A DNA stretch of 11,166 nt from Bordetella parapertussis (GCA_945868195.1 CAMBLP010000070.1:1-11166), one strand, 5' to 3'. Shown: positions 1 to 7,741, numbered from the stretch's first letter. Program-made: numbers and translations. The notes: generated by a model from the sequence alone, not told the origin.

Positions 1-336
1 ATTCAGGCGGGGCGTATCAAGGGCATCGGAGTATCGAGTGCAGCACGCGCTTCTTCGCTTCCTAATTTGCCGACATTTATCGAACAAGGTCAAAAAGACT
101 TTATTTTGAATTCTTGGGTTGGCATCCTTGCGCCACAAAAAACACCTGCCCCCATCATTAACAAGTTGAATGCAACGCTCAACGAGGTGTTGCGTGATCC
201 GGTGGTTGTTGAGCGTCTTCTGAAACTTGGGGTGACGCCGATGCCAGGAACGCCAGCTCAATTTGGTGCCGCGATGAAAGCAGATTTAGCCGATTTCGGT
301 AAAGTGGTCAAAGCTGCCAAAATTAATCAAAAATAA
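1..336 (+). CDS. Bug-family tripartite tricarboxylate transporter substrate-binding protein, C-terminal part (5' end outside window)
   Basis: The reading frame is open from the first base and ends at TAA 334-336, giving the last 111 residues of a protein that is usually about 320 residues long; signal peptide and first lobe lie outside the window. The segment shows the family's C-terminal pattern: LPTF, then SWVGILAP, then TPAPIINKLN followed by a helix with LRDP, LGVTPMPGTP, and a final amphipathic helix. Bug proteins are periplasmic receptors that bind carboxylates or related small acids, either for TctAB permeases or as orphan receptors. No tctA or tctB gene is visible here, so whether this one is an orphan cannot be decided. 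The next gene starts 18 bases downstream in the same frame, which suggests an operon. The ligand is unknown; the nearby carboxylate-processing genes suggest an organic acid. Confidence 0.93.
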   Translation: MQAGRIKGIGVSSAARASSLPNLPTFIEQGQKDFILNSWVGILAPQKTPAPIINKLNATLNEVLRDPVVVERLLKLGVTPMPGTPAQFGAAMKADLADFGKVVKAAKINQK

Positions 337-354
337 GTACTTCCAGTTTTAACT

Positions 355-1029
355 GTGTTGAAACTCCGACGCAACTGGCCGAGAATTGATCCAACGCTGC
401 TGTGTAATTTTGGCGGATTTTCCTCGAGCCAGTTGAGTGACGCGCACTCTGAGTGTGGAGTGATAGGTTTACCGATCAAACGACTTCATGGAAAAGGCGT
501 CATCCTGGGGACAGCGCTGACTGTTTCCACTGCTGGGGCGGCTGATAATTTGGCGCCTTATGCTGCGCTTAAGTTTGCGCAGCCTGGAGATATTGTTGTG
601 ATCGCTAGTCAGTCGTGTGACTCAAGCGCCCTGATCGGCGACAACCTTGTAGGGTTAATGCGAAATGCGGGAGTCGTCGGCGTCATTACCGATGGATTGG
701 TGCGCGATGCAGTGGGACTAGGCCACATAGGATTGCCCATTCATGCGAGAGGGCATTCACCTAAAGCGCCTACCAAGCAAGGACCCGGAGCGGTTGGTTT
801 GCCGATTCAGCTTTCTGGAGTCACGATTGAGTCGGGCGATTTTGTGATCGCTGATGAGGACGGTATTGTGGTTGTTGCGCCTTCGTTGCTCTTAGAGATA
901 CTTGAAAAGCTCCAACATATTCAAAGTAAAGATCAGATAAAAATGGATTTAATCAAATCCGGTGGAACGCTGCCTCCTGATCTTGACGCGTTGCTTGATC
1001 GTGTCGGTATGGATTGGCAGGAAAAGTAA
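355..1029 (+). CDS. RraA-family protein (HMG/CHA aldolase-like lyase)
   Basis: A 224-residue protein of the RraA/dimethylmenaquinone-methyltransferase-like fold, whose enzymatic members are metal-dependent aldolases and oxaloacetate decarboxylases acting on 4-hydroxy-4-methyl-2-oxoglutarate and related acids. The core signature is clear: G95-D96-N97, then R117-D118 about twenty residues later, with the C-terminal strand DEDGIVVV at 167-174. In the aldolases the arginine binds substrate and the aspartate helps hold the metal through water. The usual acidic residue three positions after that aspartate is G121 here, so classical aldolase activity is not certain. The start is GTG 355 (TTG 358 also possible); there is no in-frame ATG between the upstream TAA and here and no evident Shine-Dalgarno, so translation may depend on coupling to the Bug gene. 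The following gene begins two bases after the stop. Family assignment is firm; substrate unknown. Confidence 0.88.
   Translation: MLKLRRNWPRIDPTLLCNFGGFSSSQLSDAHSECGVIGLPIKRLHGKGVILGTALTVSTAGAADNLAPYAALKFAQPGDIVVIASQSCDSSALIGDNLVGLMRNAGVVGVITDGLVRDAVGLGHIGLPIHARGHSPKAPTKQGPGAVGLPIQLSGVTIESGDFVIADEDGIVVVAPSLLLEILEKLQHIQSKDQIKMDLIKSGGTLPPDLDALLDRVGMDWQEK
1019..1022 (+). promoter_or_regulatory. Shine-Dalgarno fixing the BKACE start
   Basis: AGGA within the last codons of the RraA-like gene, nine bases before ATG 1032. It supports ATG 1032 over the in-frame TTG at 1014 and shows the two genes are translationally linked. Confidence 0.6.
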
Positions 1030-1031
1030 AA

Positions 1032-1919
1032 ATGCAAAAACTGATCATCGAGGTACGCGTAAACGAGTACACCATGCGGCATGAAAATCCCCACGTACCT
1101 TGGTCTGCTAAAGAGCTAGGCGTGACTGCGCAAGAGATTCAAAGCGCTGGAGCAAGCATGGTCCACTTTCATATGAGAAAGACTGATGGAGCACCTGCGC
1201 ACGGTTTAGATGCCTACGAGGAGGCGGTGACTGCGATCAGAGCGCACTCCGGACTGTTAATCAATCCTACGCTGGGTCAAATCACGGTCGGTGGCAGTCT
1301 CGACAGAATCCAACACTTGGAGCATTTCAAGGATCGCCCCGATTTACTGCCGGAAATTTGCGGCATTGATCCTGGTTCAACTAATATTGATACCTATGAT
1401 GCAGCTTCAAAATCTTTTAAGACCTTGGACAAAGTGTACGTGAACGCCCACGAGACACTACAACTTTTTACGCAACGTTTTAAAGCGTTAGGAATCAAGC
1501 CGGCTTTAGCGTGTTGGAGTATCCCGTTTTTGCGCACGAGCGCCGCTTTGATAGAGATGGGTTTGATCGATCCACCTCCCTATTTCACTTTCATTTGTAC
1601 AGAGGGCGGTGTGATGGGCGGTCACCCAGCCACCCCTCAGGGTTTGCGTGCATACCTGGACCACTTGCCAAGTACAACGCCTCCCGTCTGGTCGGTATGT
1701 TGCAAGAGTGGAAATCTTTTGCCACTTGCAATGACAGCGATTGAGCAGGGTGGCCATGTTGCCATCGGAATCGGTGACTATGCTTATCCAGAGCTGGGAT
1801 ATCCAACGAATGCCGCCTTGGTAGACGAGGTTGTTAAGCTTGCCAGGCTCGTTGGCAGAGAAATCGCATCGCCTCAAGAAGCGCGCGAGATGTTGGGCAT
1901 TGCAAGCCCCTCTAGTTGA
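1032..1919 (+). CDS. Beta-keto acid cleavage enzyme (BKACE/DUF849) family protein with divergent metal site
   Basis: A 295-residue TIM-barrel protein of the DUF849 family, whose founding member (Kce of lysine fermentation) condenses a beta-keto acid with acetyl-CoA and splits it to acetoacetate plus a CoA ester. Family marks are AGASMVHFHMR (39-49) with zinc-ligand histidines H45 and H47, TEGGVMGG in the middle, SVCCKSG, and a C-terminal TNAALV...GREIASPQEAR block. The usual RVGLED motif reads AIGIGD at 244-249: the metal-ligand Glu is G248 and the substrate-binding Arg is A244, while D249 is kept. This marks a distinct subgroup, so the reaction may differ. ATG 1032 is chosen because AGGA 1019-1022 lies nine bases ahead; a TTG at 1014 is in frame but poorer. 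The gene follows the RraA-like gene by two bases and is surely co-transcribed with it. The downstream side is convergent. Confidence 0.9.
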   Translation: MQKLIIEVRVNEYTMRHENPHVPWSAKELGVTAQEIQSAGASMVHFHMRKTDGAPAHGLDAYEEAVTAIRAHSGLLINPTLGQITVGGSLDRIQHLEHFKDRPDLLPEICGIDPGSTNIDTYDAASKSFKTLDKVYVNAHETLQLFTQRFKALGIKPALACWSIPFLRTSAALIEMGLIDPPPYFTFICTEGGVMGGHPATPQGLRAYLDHLPSTTPPVWSVCCKSGNLLPLAMTAIEQGGHVAIGIGDYAYPELGYPTNAALVDEVVKLARLVGREIASPQEAREMLGIASPSS

Positions 1920-2064
1920 GTCAGCAGCCAGAGGGGGCGCAACGAGATCACGCAGATTACATATCAGCGTGCTTGCGGTCGAATTCCCATACTGCTTCAA
2001 ACCCCATCAGTTGACTAAACTTTTTGAAGTCATAGAGTTGTTTGAGTACAGATTGCGATGAACC
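1920..2064. other. Convergent intergenic gap, no clear terminator
   Basis: About 145 bases separate the ends of the + strand group and the long - strand group. I see no GC-rich stem followed by a T-run on either strand. A short TGACT/AGTCA dyad flanks an A/T-rich loop near 2011-2031, but it is too weak to call. No open frame with family likeness lies here. Confidence 0.5.
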
Positions 2065-2835
2065 TTACTTGAGAAGGGTACCGTACACTTGCTCAAGAAT
2101 TTGACCGACTGCTAAAAAGGCGGTCGCAGGATGGATAGCGATTTTGAAACCCATTTTTTCAAGTTCGGCTTTTGAATGGACGGGTGTTTTGCCACCTTCG
2201 ACAACGTTGATCAGTAAGGGTTTTGTGAAACTCTTTCCTATTGTGATCATTTCATCTGTTGACTCTGGAGCTTCGACAAATAGAATATCGGCACCGGCTT
2301 CAGCGAAAGCATGCGCCCGATCCAAGGCTTCGTTCAGGCCATGAGAAGTCCGTGAGTCCGTGCGCGCAACGATCAAAAAATCGTCATGTCGACGCGCTTC
2401 GCAAGCGACTTTGATTTTGTTGACCATATCCTTGAGAGGAATGACGCGGCGCCCCGGCGTGTGGCCACATTTTTTTGGAAACTCTTGATCCTCGAGTTGA
2501 ATGCCTGCAACGCCAGCCGCTTCGTAACCTTTGACAGTATGGGCAACGTTTAATAGACCGCCATAGCCCGTATCGGCATCTGCAATGAGGGGTTTCTCAC
2601 AACCCTGCGCGATCGTACCCGCACGATTGAGCATCTCCGTATAGGACGCCAGTCCCGCGTCTGGCAGACCTAAATACGAGGCCACCACGCCGTAACCTGT
2701 CATATACAAGACATCAAAATCCATTGAGTCTGCAAATTTTGCTGAAATCATATCGAATACGCCGGGGGCAACGATGAGTCCTGGCTCTGAAAAGCGTTGT
2801 TTCAAGCGTTTGCGTTTGTCTGCTGCATCAATCAT
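2065..2835 (-). CDS. Isocitrate lyase/PEP mutase family lyase (2-methylisocitrate lyase- or dimethylmalate lyase-like)
   Basis: A 256-residue TIM-barrel lyase of the ICL/PEP-mutase superfamily. It shows PGVFDMISA (24-32), the substrate loop region GLPDAGLAS (56-64), the magnesium site DADTGYGG (86-93), QLEDQ (113-117) and the mobile catalytic loop KKCGH (121-125) with C123, which marks true C-C lyases rather than PEP mutases or phosphonatases. Family members split 2-methylisocitrate, 2,3-dimethylmalate or similar hydroxydiacids to pyruvate or a 2-oxoacid plus a dicarboxylate. It is somewhat shorter than PrpB (about 290 residues), lacking the C-terminal helices used in subunit swapping. A good AGGAG (complement of 2846-2850) precedes the ATG by nine bases. 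It is the last gene of the - strand group, 46 bases after the CoA-transferase. The MmgE/PrpD gene across the window would be a natural partner as in the methylcitrate cycle, but no citrate synthase homologue is present, so the substrate is probably something else. Confidence 0.93.
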   Translation of the reverse strand: MIDAADKRKRLKQRFSEPGLIVAPGVFDMISAKFADSMDFDVLYMTGYGVVASYLGLPDAGLASYTEMLNRAGTIAQGCEKPLIADADTGYGGLLNVAHTVKGYEAAGVAGIQLEDQEFPKKCGHTPGRRVIPLKDMVNKIKVACEARRHDDFLIVARTDSRTSHGLNEALDRAHAFAEAGADILFVEAPESTDEMITIGKSFTKPLLINVVEGGKTPVHSKAELEKMGFKIAIHPATAFLAVGQILEQVYGTLLK

Positions 2836-2881
2836 TTTTTTAAGTCTCCTGTAAAGCTGATATGAATCAGTCTGCGTTTAA

Positions 2882-4093
2882 TCAAATCACACCAGCATCG
2901 ATAAGTTGCTGCAGTTCTTGATCAGAAAGCATTAGTCTACCGTGATAAATCTCTTCGTTATGCGCGCCAAGCGCCGGACCAAGAGAATTTACGCGTCCGG
3001 GCGTTCCAGACAGTCTAGGTACAATGTTTGGAATCGCTAGCTGCCCCGCGCGTTGATCATCAAAATATAAGATATTTTCTCTCGCCGCGTATTGCGGATC
3101 TTCGAAGATTTCGTCAATCCGGTAAACAGGACCACAGGGGACTTGAAAGTCCTCGCAGATATCGATGAGCGTGTTTCGAGAATGGGACTGTGTCCATGTT
3201 GCGACAGTCGCATCAACCTGAGCGCGTTCAGTATCGCGCCGTTTAACCAGTCCCCAGCGGTCTGGCAAAGCAAGGTCTGGTTGTCCCATTGCTTGCGCGA
3301 GGCGCTCAAAGATTTTGTCGCTTGTACAAGCGATGGCAAGCCACTTTTTGTCGGCCGTTGGATAATGATTGTGAGGAACGACATTCACCGTCCCTGAGCC
3401 CATGCGTTCTCGTACGAAACCACTGCGATGGTAGGCGGGGGCGAGTTCATCCAGAATCCGGAATATTGGCTCGTAAAGACCGATATCGATGATTTGTCCG
3501 ACGCCTGATTTTCGGAGCGCCTCGAGCGCGACCATGACGCCAAAAGCACCAAAGACGCCCGCGAGATAGTCTGGTAGTGTTGCCGATCCTGGCGTAACAG
3601 GGGGCTGATCGGGGAAGCCCGCTAAATAAGATAGCCCCCCAAAGGCATTGCCAATACGACCAAAACCCGGCCGATGTTTATAAGGGCCCGTTTGGCCATA
3701 GCCGGAAATGCGCAGCATGATCAGTTTAGGATTGGCTGTTTTCAATACATCCCAGCCAAGACCCCATTTCTCTAGGGTGCCAGGTTGGAAGTTTTCTATG
3801 AGTACATCTGTTTGCGCCAAGAGCCGTTTAAAAAGCTCCGCTCCCTGCGGTTTGCGCAAATCTAATGTGATCGATTTTTTATTGCGCGCCTCTGATAACC
3901 ATGGCAATGAGTCGCCACATTCGGTCATCGTGCCAAATTTTCTTAGGGGATCACCGCCGGTTGGTAATTCGAGCTTGATCACTTCGGCGCCAAATTCACC
4001 AAGCTGAACCGCGCAAAAGGGGCCTGCGATGAAGGTGGATATGTCGACAACTCGCAAGCCTCCAAGGGCTTGCGGTGTGGGTGTCGTGGTCAT
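2882..4093 (-). CDS. CaiB/BaiF family (family III) CoA-transferase
   Basis: A 403-residue family III CoA-transferase, the usual length. These enzymes move CoA between carboxylic acids through an aspartyl-CoA intermediate and form interlocked dimers in the cytoplasm. Seen in order: LGGLRVVDIS (10-19) with AGP, the EFGAEVIKLE block (33-42), ARNKKSITLDL (69-79), ENFQPGTLEKWGL (100-112), ISGYGQTGP (129-137), the catalytic aspartate in ATLPDYLAG (D175), and a C-terminal GPVYRIDEIFEDPQ segment. All expected active-site elements are present. It probably activates a dicarboxylate or hydroxy acid produced by the upstream hydrolases for the MaoC or lyase steps; donor and acceptor cannot be read from sequence. 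The isochorismatase-like gene ends 21 bases ahead. No Shine-Dalgarno is evident before its ATG, so coupled translation is likely. Confidence 0.95.
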   Translation of the reverse strand: MTTTPTPQALGGLRVVDISTFIAGPFCAVQLGEFGAEVIKLELPTGGDPLRKFGTMTECGDSLPWLSEARNKKSITLDLRKPQGAELFKRLLAQTDVLIENFQPGTLEKWGLGWDVLKTANPKLIMLRISGYGQTGPYKHRPGFGRIGNAFGGLSYLAGFPDQPPVTPGSATLPDYLAGVFGAFGVMVALEALRKSGVGQIIDIGLYEPIFRILDELAPAYHRSGFVRERMGSGTVNVVPHNHYPTADKKWLAIACTSDKIFERLAQAMGQPDLALPDRWGLVKRRDTERAQVDATVATWTQSHSRNTLIDICEDFQVPCGPVYRIDEIFEDPQYAARENILYFDDQRAGQLAIPNIVPRLSGTPGRVNSLGPALGAHNEEIYHGRLMLSDQELQQLIDAGVI

Positions 4094-4114
4094 GAAAGTA
4101 AAGTGATGATTGTT

Positions 4115-4744
4115 TTACTTCTTTTTAAGCGAAGAGAAATATGCAAGAGACTCTTTGGAGGTAAGCAGATCTGCATATTTTTGACCCATGTCGAAGATAC
4201 TGGCGTTATGCGGACCCTCTGCGCGATCACCCACGCAATCCGTCACGATCATGGGTCTCAAGCCATAAGCGGAAGCGTCAATCGTACTGGCACGTACGCA
4301 CCCGCTTGTCGTGCATCCGGTAATGAAGAGTGTATCGGCACCGACAAAGCTGAGCCAAGAGGCCAGATTCGTTCCAAAGAATGCCGAGCTATGACGCTTG
4401 ACCGAGACCCATTCGCCTTTTTTAGGTTTGACGCTATCAACAAACTGAGCGTTTTTAGAGTCAGGCGATAGTTTTTTAAGCGAGGGAACTTTGATCGCGA
4501 AAGTACCAATATCGACGCCATCGCATTCAGATGCAAAGCGAACGTGGGCAACGGGAATCTTGGCTGAACGAGCGCCTTTTAGAAGCTTAGCTGTATTGGC
4601 GATTGCTTCGTTGATGTTGAAGCCACCGAATACATCAGCGTTGGAGAATCCAACCTGGAAGTCGATAATCAGAAGTGCTGGTTGGCGCCCAAAACCGATT
4701 TTCTGACCAAATTGTTGTCTTTTATAAACATCAAGATCTGACAT
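4115..4744 (-). CDS. Isochorismatase-family cysteine hydrolase (N-carbamoylsarcosine amidohydrolase-like)
   Basis: A 209-residue cysteine hydrolase with the complete triad: D28 in ALLIIDFQ (23-30), K116 in VKRHSSAFFGT (115-125) and C149 in ITGCTTSGCVRAS (141-153), where the cis-peptide precedes the GCTTSGC loop. The extended N-terminus containing GFGRQPALL and the TTSGCVRA nucleophile loop are typical of the N-carbamoylsarcosine amidase, maleamate amidohydrolase and related C-N hydrolases, not of the isochorismate-cleaving enzymes. It most likely hydrolyses an amide or carbamoyl bond to ammonia (plus CO2) and a carboxylate, in the cytoplasm. Its place between a TRAP transporter and a CoA-transferase gene supports a role in freeing an acid for CoA activation. 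GAGGAG (complement of 4750-4755) precedes the ATG by about five bases, so this gene is strongly initiated within the operon. Substrate unknown. Confidence 0.93.
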   Translation of the reverse strand: MSDLDVYKRQQFGQKIGFGRQPALLIIDFQVGFSNADVFGGFNINEAIANTAKLLKGARSAKIPVAHVRFASECDGVDIGTFAIKVPSLKKLSPDSKNAQFVDSVKPKKGEWVSVKRHSSAFFGTNLASWLSFVGADTLFITGCTTSGCVRASTIDASAYGLRPMIVTDCVGDRAEGPHNASIFDMGQKYADLLTSKESLAYFSSLKKK

Positions 4745-4800
4745 GAAAACTCCTCAAATTTTATGAATGAAATGTATGGGTATAGTTTGTTTGATCTGAA

Positions 4801-6096
4801 TCATCGAATCGCAAACAGCGTGATGGCAGGGAAGGCAATCAGAAGACCGACGATGATGATCTCCATAATAAAAAACGGCATGACGCCTTGAAAAATTTCT
4901 CGGACGCTGATTTGTGGATTAGTCGTGGCCACTACAAATACATTGAGACCCACAGGTGGTGTGATGCAGCCGATCTCCGTCATTTTCACAACCAAGATCC
5001 CAAACAAGACTGGATCGATACCTGCTTGTTTAACGATAGGAAAAACAACTGGCATTGTCAAAAGAATCATGGAGGCAGCATCTACAAAACAACCTAAAAT
5101 AAGGAACGGAATTAACAGACAAATAAGTAAAACGACGGGGTTAAGGTTGAGTCCGACTGCCCATGCGGCAAGGCTCTGGGGGAGCTGTGTGACCGCAAGG
5201 GCCGCACTGAACACACCTGCACCAACAATCAGAAAGAAAATGGATGCTGTGCTGGCCCCCGATGATTGAAGTCCTGCCTTAATTTCCATCCAACTCGTTC
5301 CTCGATATAGGGCAATACCAAGAGCGACAAATGCACCAATTCCGGCTGCTTCACTGGCGGTCGCGATGCCGGTGTAGAGTGTGCCCATTACTGCAGTGAA
5401 AATTAATAAAATTTCCCAAGATGAAAAAGTAATCTTCAGGCGTTCGCGGTAACTCATTCGAGGCTGCACCGTCAGCGACTTCATTTTTGGGTCACGTTTG
5501 ACCATCACCCAAATACCGATTGCGTAAACAAAAATAGTTAGAATCCCAGGTACGACTCCTGCGATGAATAGCTCCGGTATTGGAGTCTCCGTTGCAATCG
5601 AATAGAGCACCATGATGGTAGAGGGCGGGATCAGAACTCCTAGAGTGCCACCAACCGCTACGCACGCGCCTGAGAGTTGTTTTGAATAGCCTGCCTTGAG
5701 AAGCTCAGGTATGGCTATTTTAGAAACGGTTGCTGCCGTGGCAATCGAAGAGCCTGATACCGTTGCAAATGCCCCGCACGCTACAACCGCGGAGGTTGCA
5801 AGACCCCCCGTGAAGTGACCGATCCATGCCCTGGCGGCTTGGAAGCCTTTGGCTGAGATTCCAGCCGAATAGGCCATGTGACCCATGAATAAAAATAGGG
5901 GGATGACAATGAAGGCAAACTCGGCAGTAATCGAATAGGGTAGGGTACCCAGCAAATAGTCGGCAGAGCGCCAACCATTCATCGCTAAAATTCCAATCAA
6001 TCCTGCTGAAAGTAATGATAAAGCGATGGGAAACCCCAGTGCTAAAAGCCCAAACAGGCCAAGTACTAAAAGCGTTCCTTGCTCGGTTGGACTCAT
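4801..6096 (-). CDS. dctM: TRAP transporter large permease subunit DctM
   Basis: A 431-residue, very hydrophobic protein with about a dozen membrane segments, the usual length for the large TRAP subunit. It carries the family's SGSSIATAAT (114-123), GTLGVLIPPS (150-159), the VDAASMILLTMPVVFPI segment (338-354) and TPPVGLN (379-385). The last is part of the ion and substrate path in the elevator domain. With DctQ it forms the inner-membrane sodium-driven symporter that accepts substrate from DctP. Its ATG overlaps the dctQ stop in ATGA (complement of 6093-6096), ensuring coupled translation and fixing the start. The isochorismatase-like gene follows after 56 bases with its own strong ribosome site. 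Confidence 0.97.
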   Translation of the reverse strand: MSPTEQGTLLVLGLFGLLALGFPIALSLLSAGLIGILAMNGWRSADYLLGTLPYSITAEFAFIVIPLFLFMGHMAYSAGISAKGFQAARAWIGHFTGGLATSAVVACGAFATVSGSSIATAATVSKIAIPELLKAGYSKQLSGACVAVGGTLGVLIPPSTIMVLYSIATETPIPELFIAGVVPGILTIFVYAIGIWVMVKRDPKMKSLTVQPRMSYRERLKITFSSWEILLIFTAVMGTLYTGIATASEAAGIGAFVALGIALYRGTSWMEIKAGLQSSGASTASIFFLIVGAGVFSAALAVTQLPQSLAAWAVGLNLNPVVLLICLLIPFLILGCFVDAASMILLTMPVVFPIVKQAGIDPVLFGILVVKMTEIGCITPPVGLNVFVVATTNPQISVREIFQGVMPFFIMEIIIVGLLIAFPAITLFAIR

Positions 6097-6656
6097 AGTC
6101 TAGACTCACCCAATTCATCACGAATTTCAGTTTCGAGATCCACGGCATAGGGATGCTCGCCTTTAATAGCAAACTCGAGCGCTAACATAATCGTTTGAAT
6201 CACCAGAATAGAGAAGCCTAGTGCAACAAGCGTTCGGCTTGGCCAAAGCGGAATCTCCACCATGCCAATGGCGACTTCTTCACGCGTAAAAGAGTAAATC
6301 GCACTACGCCAGGTAAACCACGCCAGCATTGCGATCACTGCTAATTGAAGCGCAAGCAATGTCCATGCAATTGGCGTACCAAGCCATCTAGGAAAGGCAT
6401 CCGCGATGATCGAAACGCGAAAGTTTTCCCTTAAGGCTAAGGTTGAGGGCAAGCCAAAAAAGATGAGCGCCAAAAGCAGCAAGACACTGATCTCCAAGAC
6501 TCCCCAAATCGCCACGCCCGCCATGCCTCTCAGCATGGCGTCGGCGACCACCCCAATCATCAGTGCGATGATTAAAAGACCGGTAAAACGAGCCAGCACT
6601 TTACAAAAAGCGCCGGATCGTTCAGTCAGTCGGATCAGTTGGTCGCGGCGACTCAT
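6093..6656 (-). CDS. dctQ: TRAP transporter small permease subunit DctQ
   Basis: A 187-residue membrane protein with four predicted helices (about 24-44, 52-75, 94-116 and 139-162), the DctQ pattern. The conserved amphipathic link after helix two reads LRENFRVSI (75-83), corresponding to the family's usual E-H-V/R-V segment, and the last helix is introduced by IPLWPSR (135-141). It is the scaffold that holds DctM in the inner membrane. Both its ends overlap neighbours by four bases (ATGA): with dctP upstream and dctM downstream, so the three subunits are translated together. The C-terminal tail of about 25 residues is acidic and presumably cytoplasmic. Confidence 0.93.
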   Translation of the reverse strand: MSRRDQLIRLTERSGAFCKVLARFTGLLIIALMIGVVADAMLRGMAGVAIWGVLEISVLLLLALIFFGLPSTLALRENFRVSIIADAFPRWLGTPIAWTLLALQLAVIAMLAWFTWRSAIYSFTREEVAIGMVEIPLWPSRTLVALGFSILVIQTIMLALEFAIKGEHPYAVDLETEIRDELGESRL

Positions 6657-7741
6657 TTTCCTTTCTTAGCCAAGAAGCGATCAACGCCTGTCACGTAAGG
6701 AGATTCTTTTTCATACTTGCGGACCAAGGCAATATAGCTATCGACCAATTGCTGGCCATTGGCACCATTTCGAGCTGCTTTGTCCAGGTACTTTTTCATG
6801 ACAGCCTCATTGGTTGCGTCGCGCCAGCGCTTTGCCTCCGCCGCATCTAGAGTACTGACCTGTACTTTGGTGGACTTGAGTAAGATATCGACGGACTTAT
6901 CCGCTTCCTTGCTCTGTTCGCTCACATAAAACATCAGTGCATCATTGGCTGAGCTTGTGAAAATATCTTGAAGCGGTTTAGGGAATGAATTCCATTTTTT
7001 AAGGTTAATACCCGTGACCACTGTTGCAAAGATACCCATGCGTGCAGCGTTTGAAAGGTGGTTCACCATGTTGGGTAGACCATCCATGACACCTTGTTCA
7101 AAAGGTGTGGTGGAAATGGCATCCACACCACCACGCGACAACAAATCGATCGCGTCTGTATAGGGAACAGTGACAGCCGTCGCGCCGAGTGCGGTCAGGA
7201 CTTCAGCTGGGCCGAGCAGTGTGCGGATACGCATACCTTTCAGGTCTGCTGCGGTATTGATTTTTTTCATGCTCCAGAGAACGTTCTCAGCGGCAGGCAG
7301 TGAGAGCAGCATATGGACGTCGTTTTTCTTGAACTCATTCTGAACAGCAGGAGTGGTGTTGTACCAGTCACGAAATGCCATACTCGCAGCACCTGGATTT
7401 TCAGTGACGAAGGGCAGGGTGATATCAGAGATCGGGTACTCGCGTGGATTAAAGGCGGCAGGTACCGTGAATCCGATGTCGACCACACTGCGGCTAATGC
7501 CAGGGAATACGTCCGTCGCTTTGAGCAAAACACCGCCGTAGAACCATTCGAATGTAACTTTGCCGCCGGTTTTTTTTGTAACTTGATCGAAGTAGTGTTG
7601 TTGAACACGGCTAAACAAGGACGTGGCAGGATAGTTAGACGCAACTTTGAGTTTCATTGGCTTGAAATCCTGCGCGACGGCAGGCGCACTGGCTATCAAG
7701 CCGCCGATCAGCAGGGACGCCAGAAAGTTTCTTTTTTTCAT
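6653..7741 (-). CDS. dctP: TRAP transporter substrate-binding protein DctP
   Basis: A 362-residue periplasmic receptor with a clear signal peptide: KKR at 2-4, a hydrophobic stretch, and a likely cut after A23 (AVA-QDF). The mature part shows the DctP fold: a first strand LKVASNYPA (31-39), FYGGVLLKATD (67-77), SRSVVDIGF (83-91), and the binding-arginine segment LKGMRIRT (167-174), where R173 corresponds to the arginine that grips the ligand carboxylate in most family members. An acid ligand is therefore expected. AAGGAG (complement of 7752-7757) lies about ten bases before the ATG. It opens the dctP-dctQ-dctM set, and the amidase gene sits 82 bases upstream on the same strand. The ligand may be an amide-bearing or hydroxylated carboxylate, judging only from neighbours. 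Confidence 0.94.
   Translation of the reverse strand: MKKRNFLASLLIGGLIASAPAVAQDFKPMKLKVASNYPATSLFSRVQQHYFDQVTKKTGGKVTFEWFYGGVLLKATDVFPGISRSVVDIGFTVPAAFNPREYPISDITLPFVTENPGAASMAFRDWYNTTPAVQNEFKKNDVHMLLSLPAAENVLWSMKKINTAADLKGMRIRTLLGPAEVLTALGATAVTVPYTDAIDLLSRGGVDAISTTPFEQGVMDGLPNMVNHLSNAARMGIFATVVTGINLKKWNSFPKPLQDIFTSSANDALMFYVSEQSKEADKSVDILLKSTKVQVSTLDAAEAKRWRDATNEAVMKKYLDKAARNGANGQQLVDSYIALVRKYEKESPYVTGVDRFLAKKGK

Noticed and set aside
1506..2000. A 164-codon open frame on the - strand opposite the end of the BKACE gene.
   Set aside because: It has no recognisable motif and overlaps conserved coding sequence in antisense; it is a frame shadow.
2068..2097. Inverted repeat CTTGAG...CTCAAG near the end of the PEP-mutase-family gene, a possible terminator.
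   Set aside because: It lies inside the coding sequence, has a large loop with a bulge, and no T-run follows on either strand.
2857..2870. Small hairpin CTGAT-ATGA-ATCAG between the CoA-transferase and lyase genes.
   Set aside because: Five base pairs with a four-base loop is expected by chance; no T-run follows.
4096..4120. A hairpin AAGTAAA/TTTACTT with an 11-base loop followed by a T-run on the + strand.
   Set aside because: The stem has only two G:C pairs at most and no + strand gene leads into it; on the - strand it lies between two co-directional genes. Too weak for a terminator.
4709..4744. The N-terminus of the isochorismatase-like protein includes DVYKRQ, a peptide famous as the translation of a sequencing transposon end.
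   Set aside because: The DNA differs from that adaptor at several third-codon positions and the frame runs smoothly into the family's own N-terminal GFG...PALL segment, so it is native sequence, not contamination.
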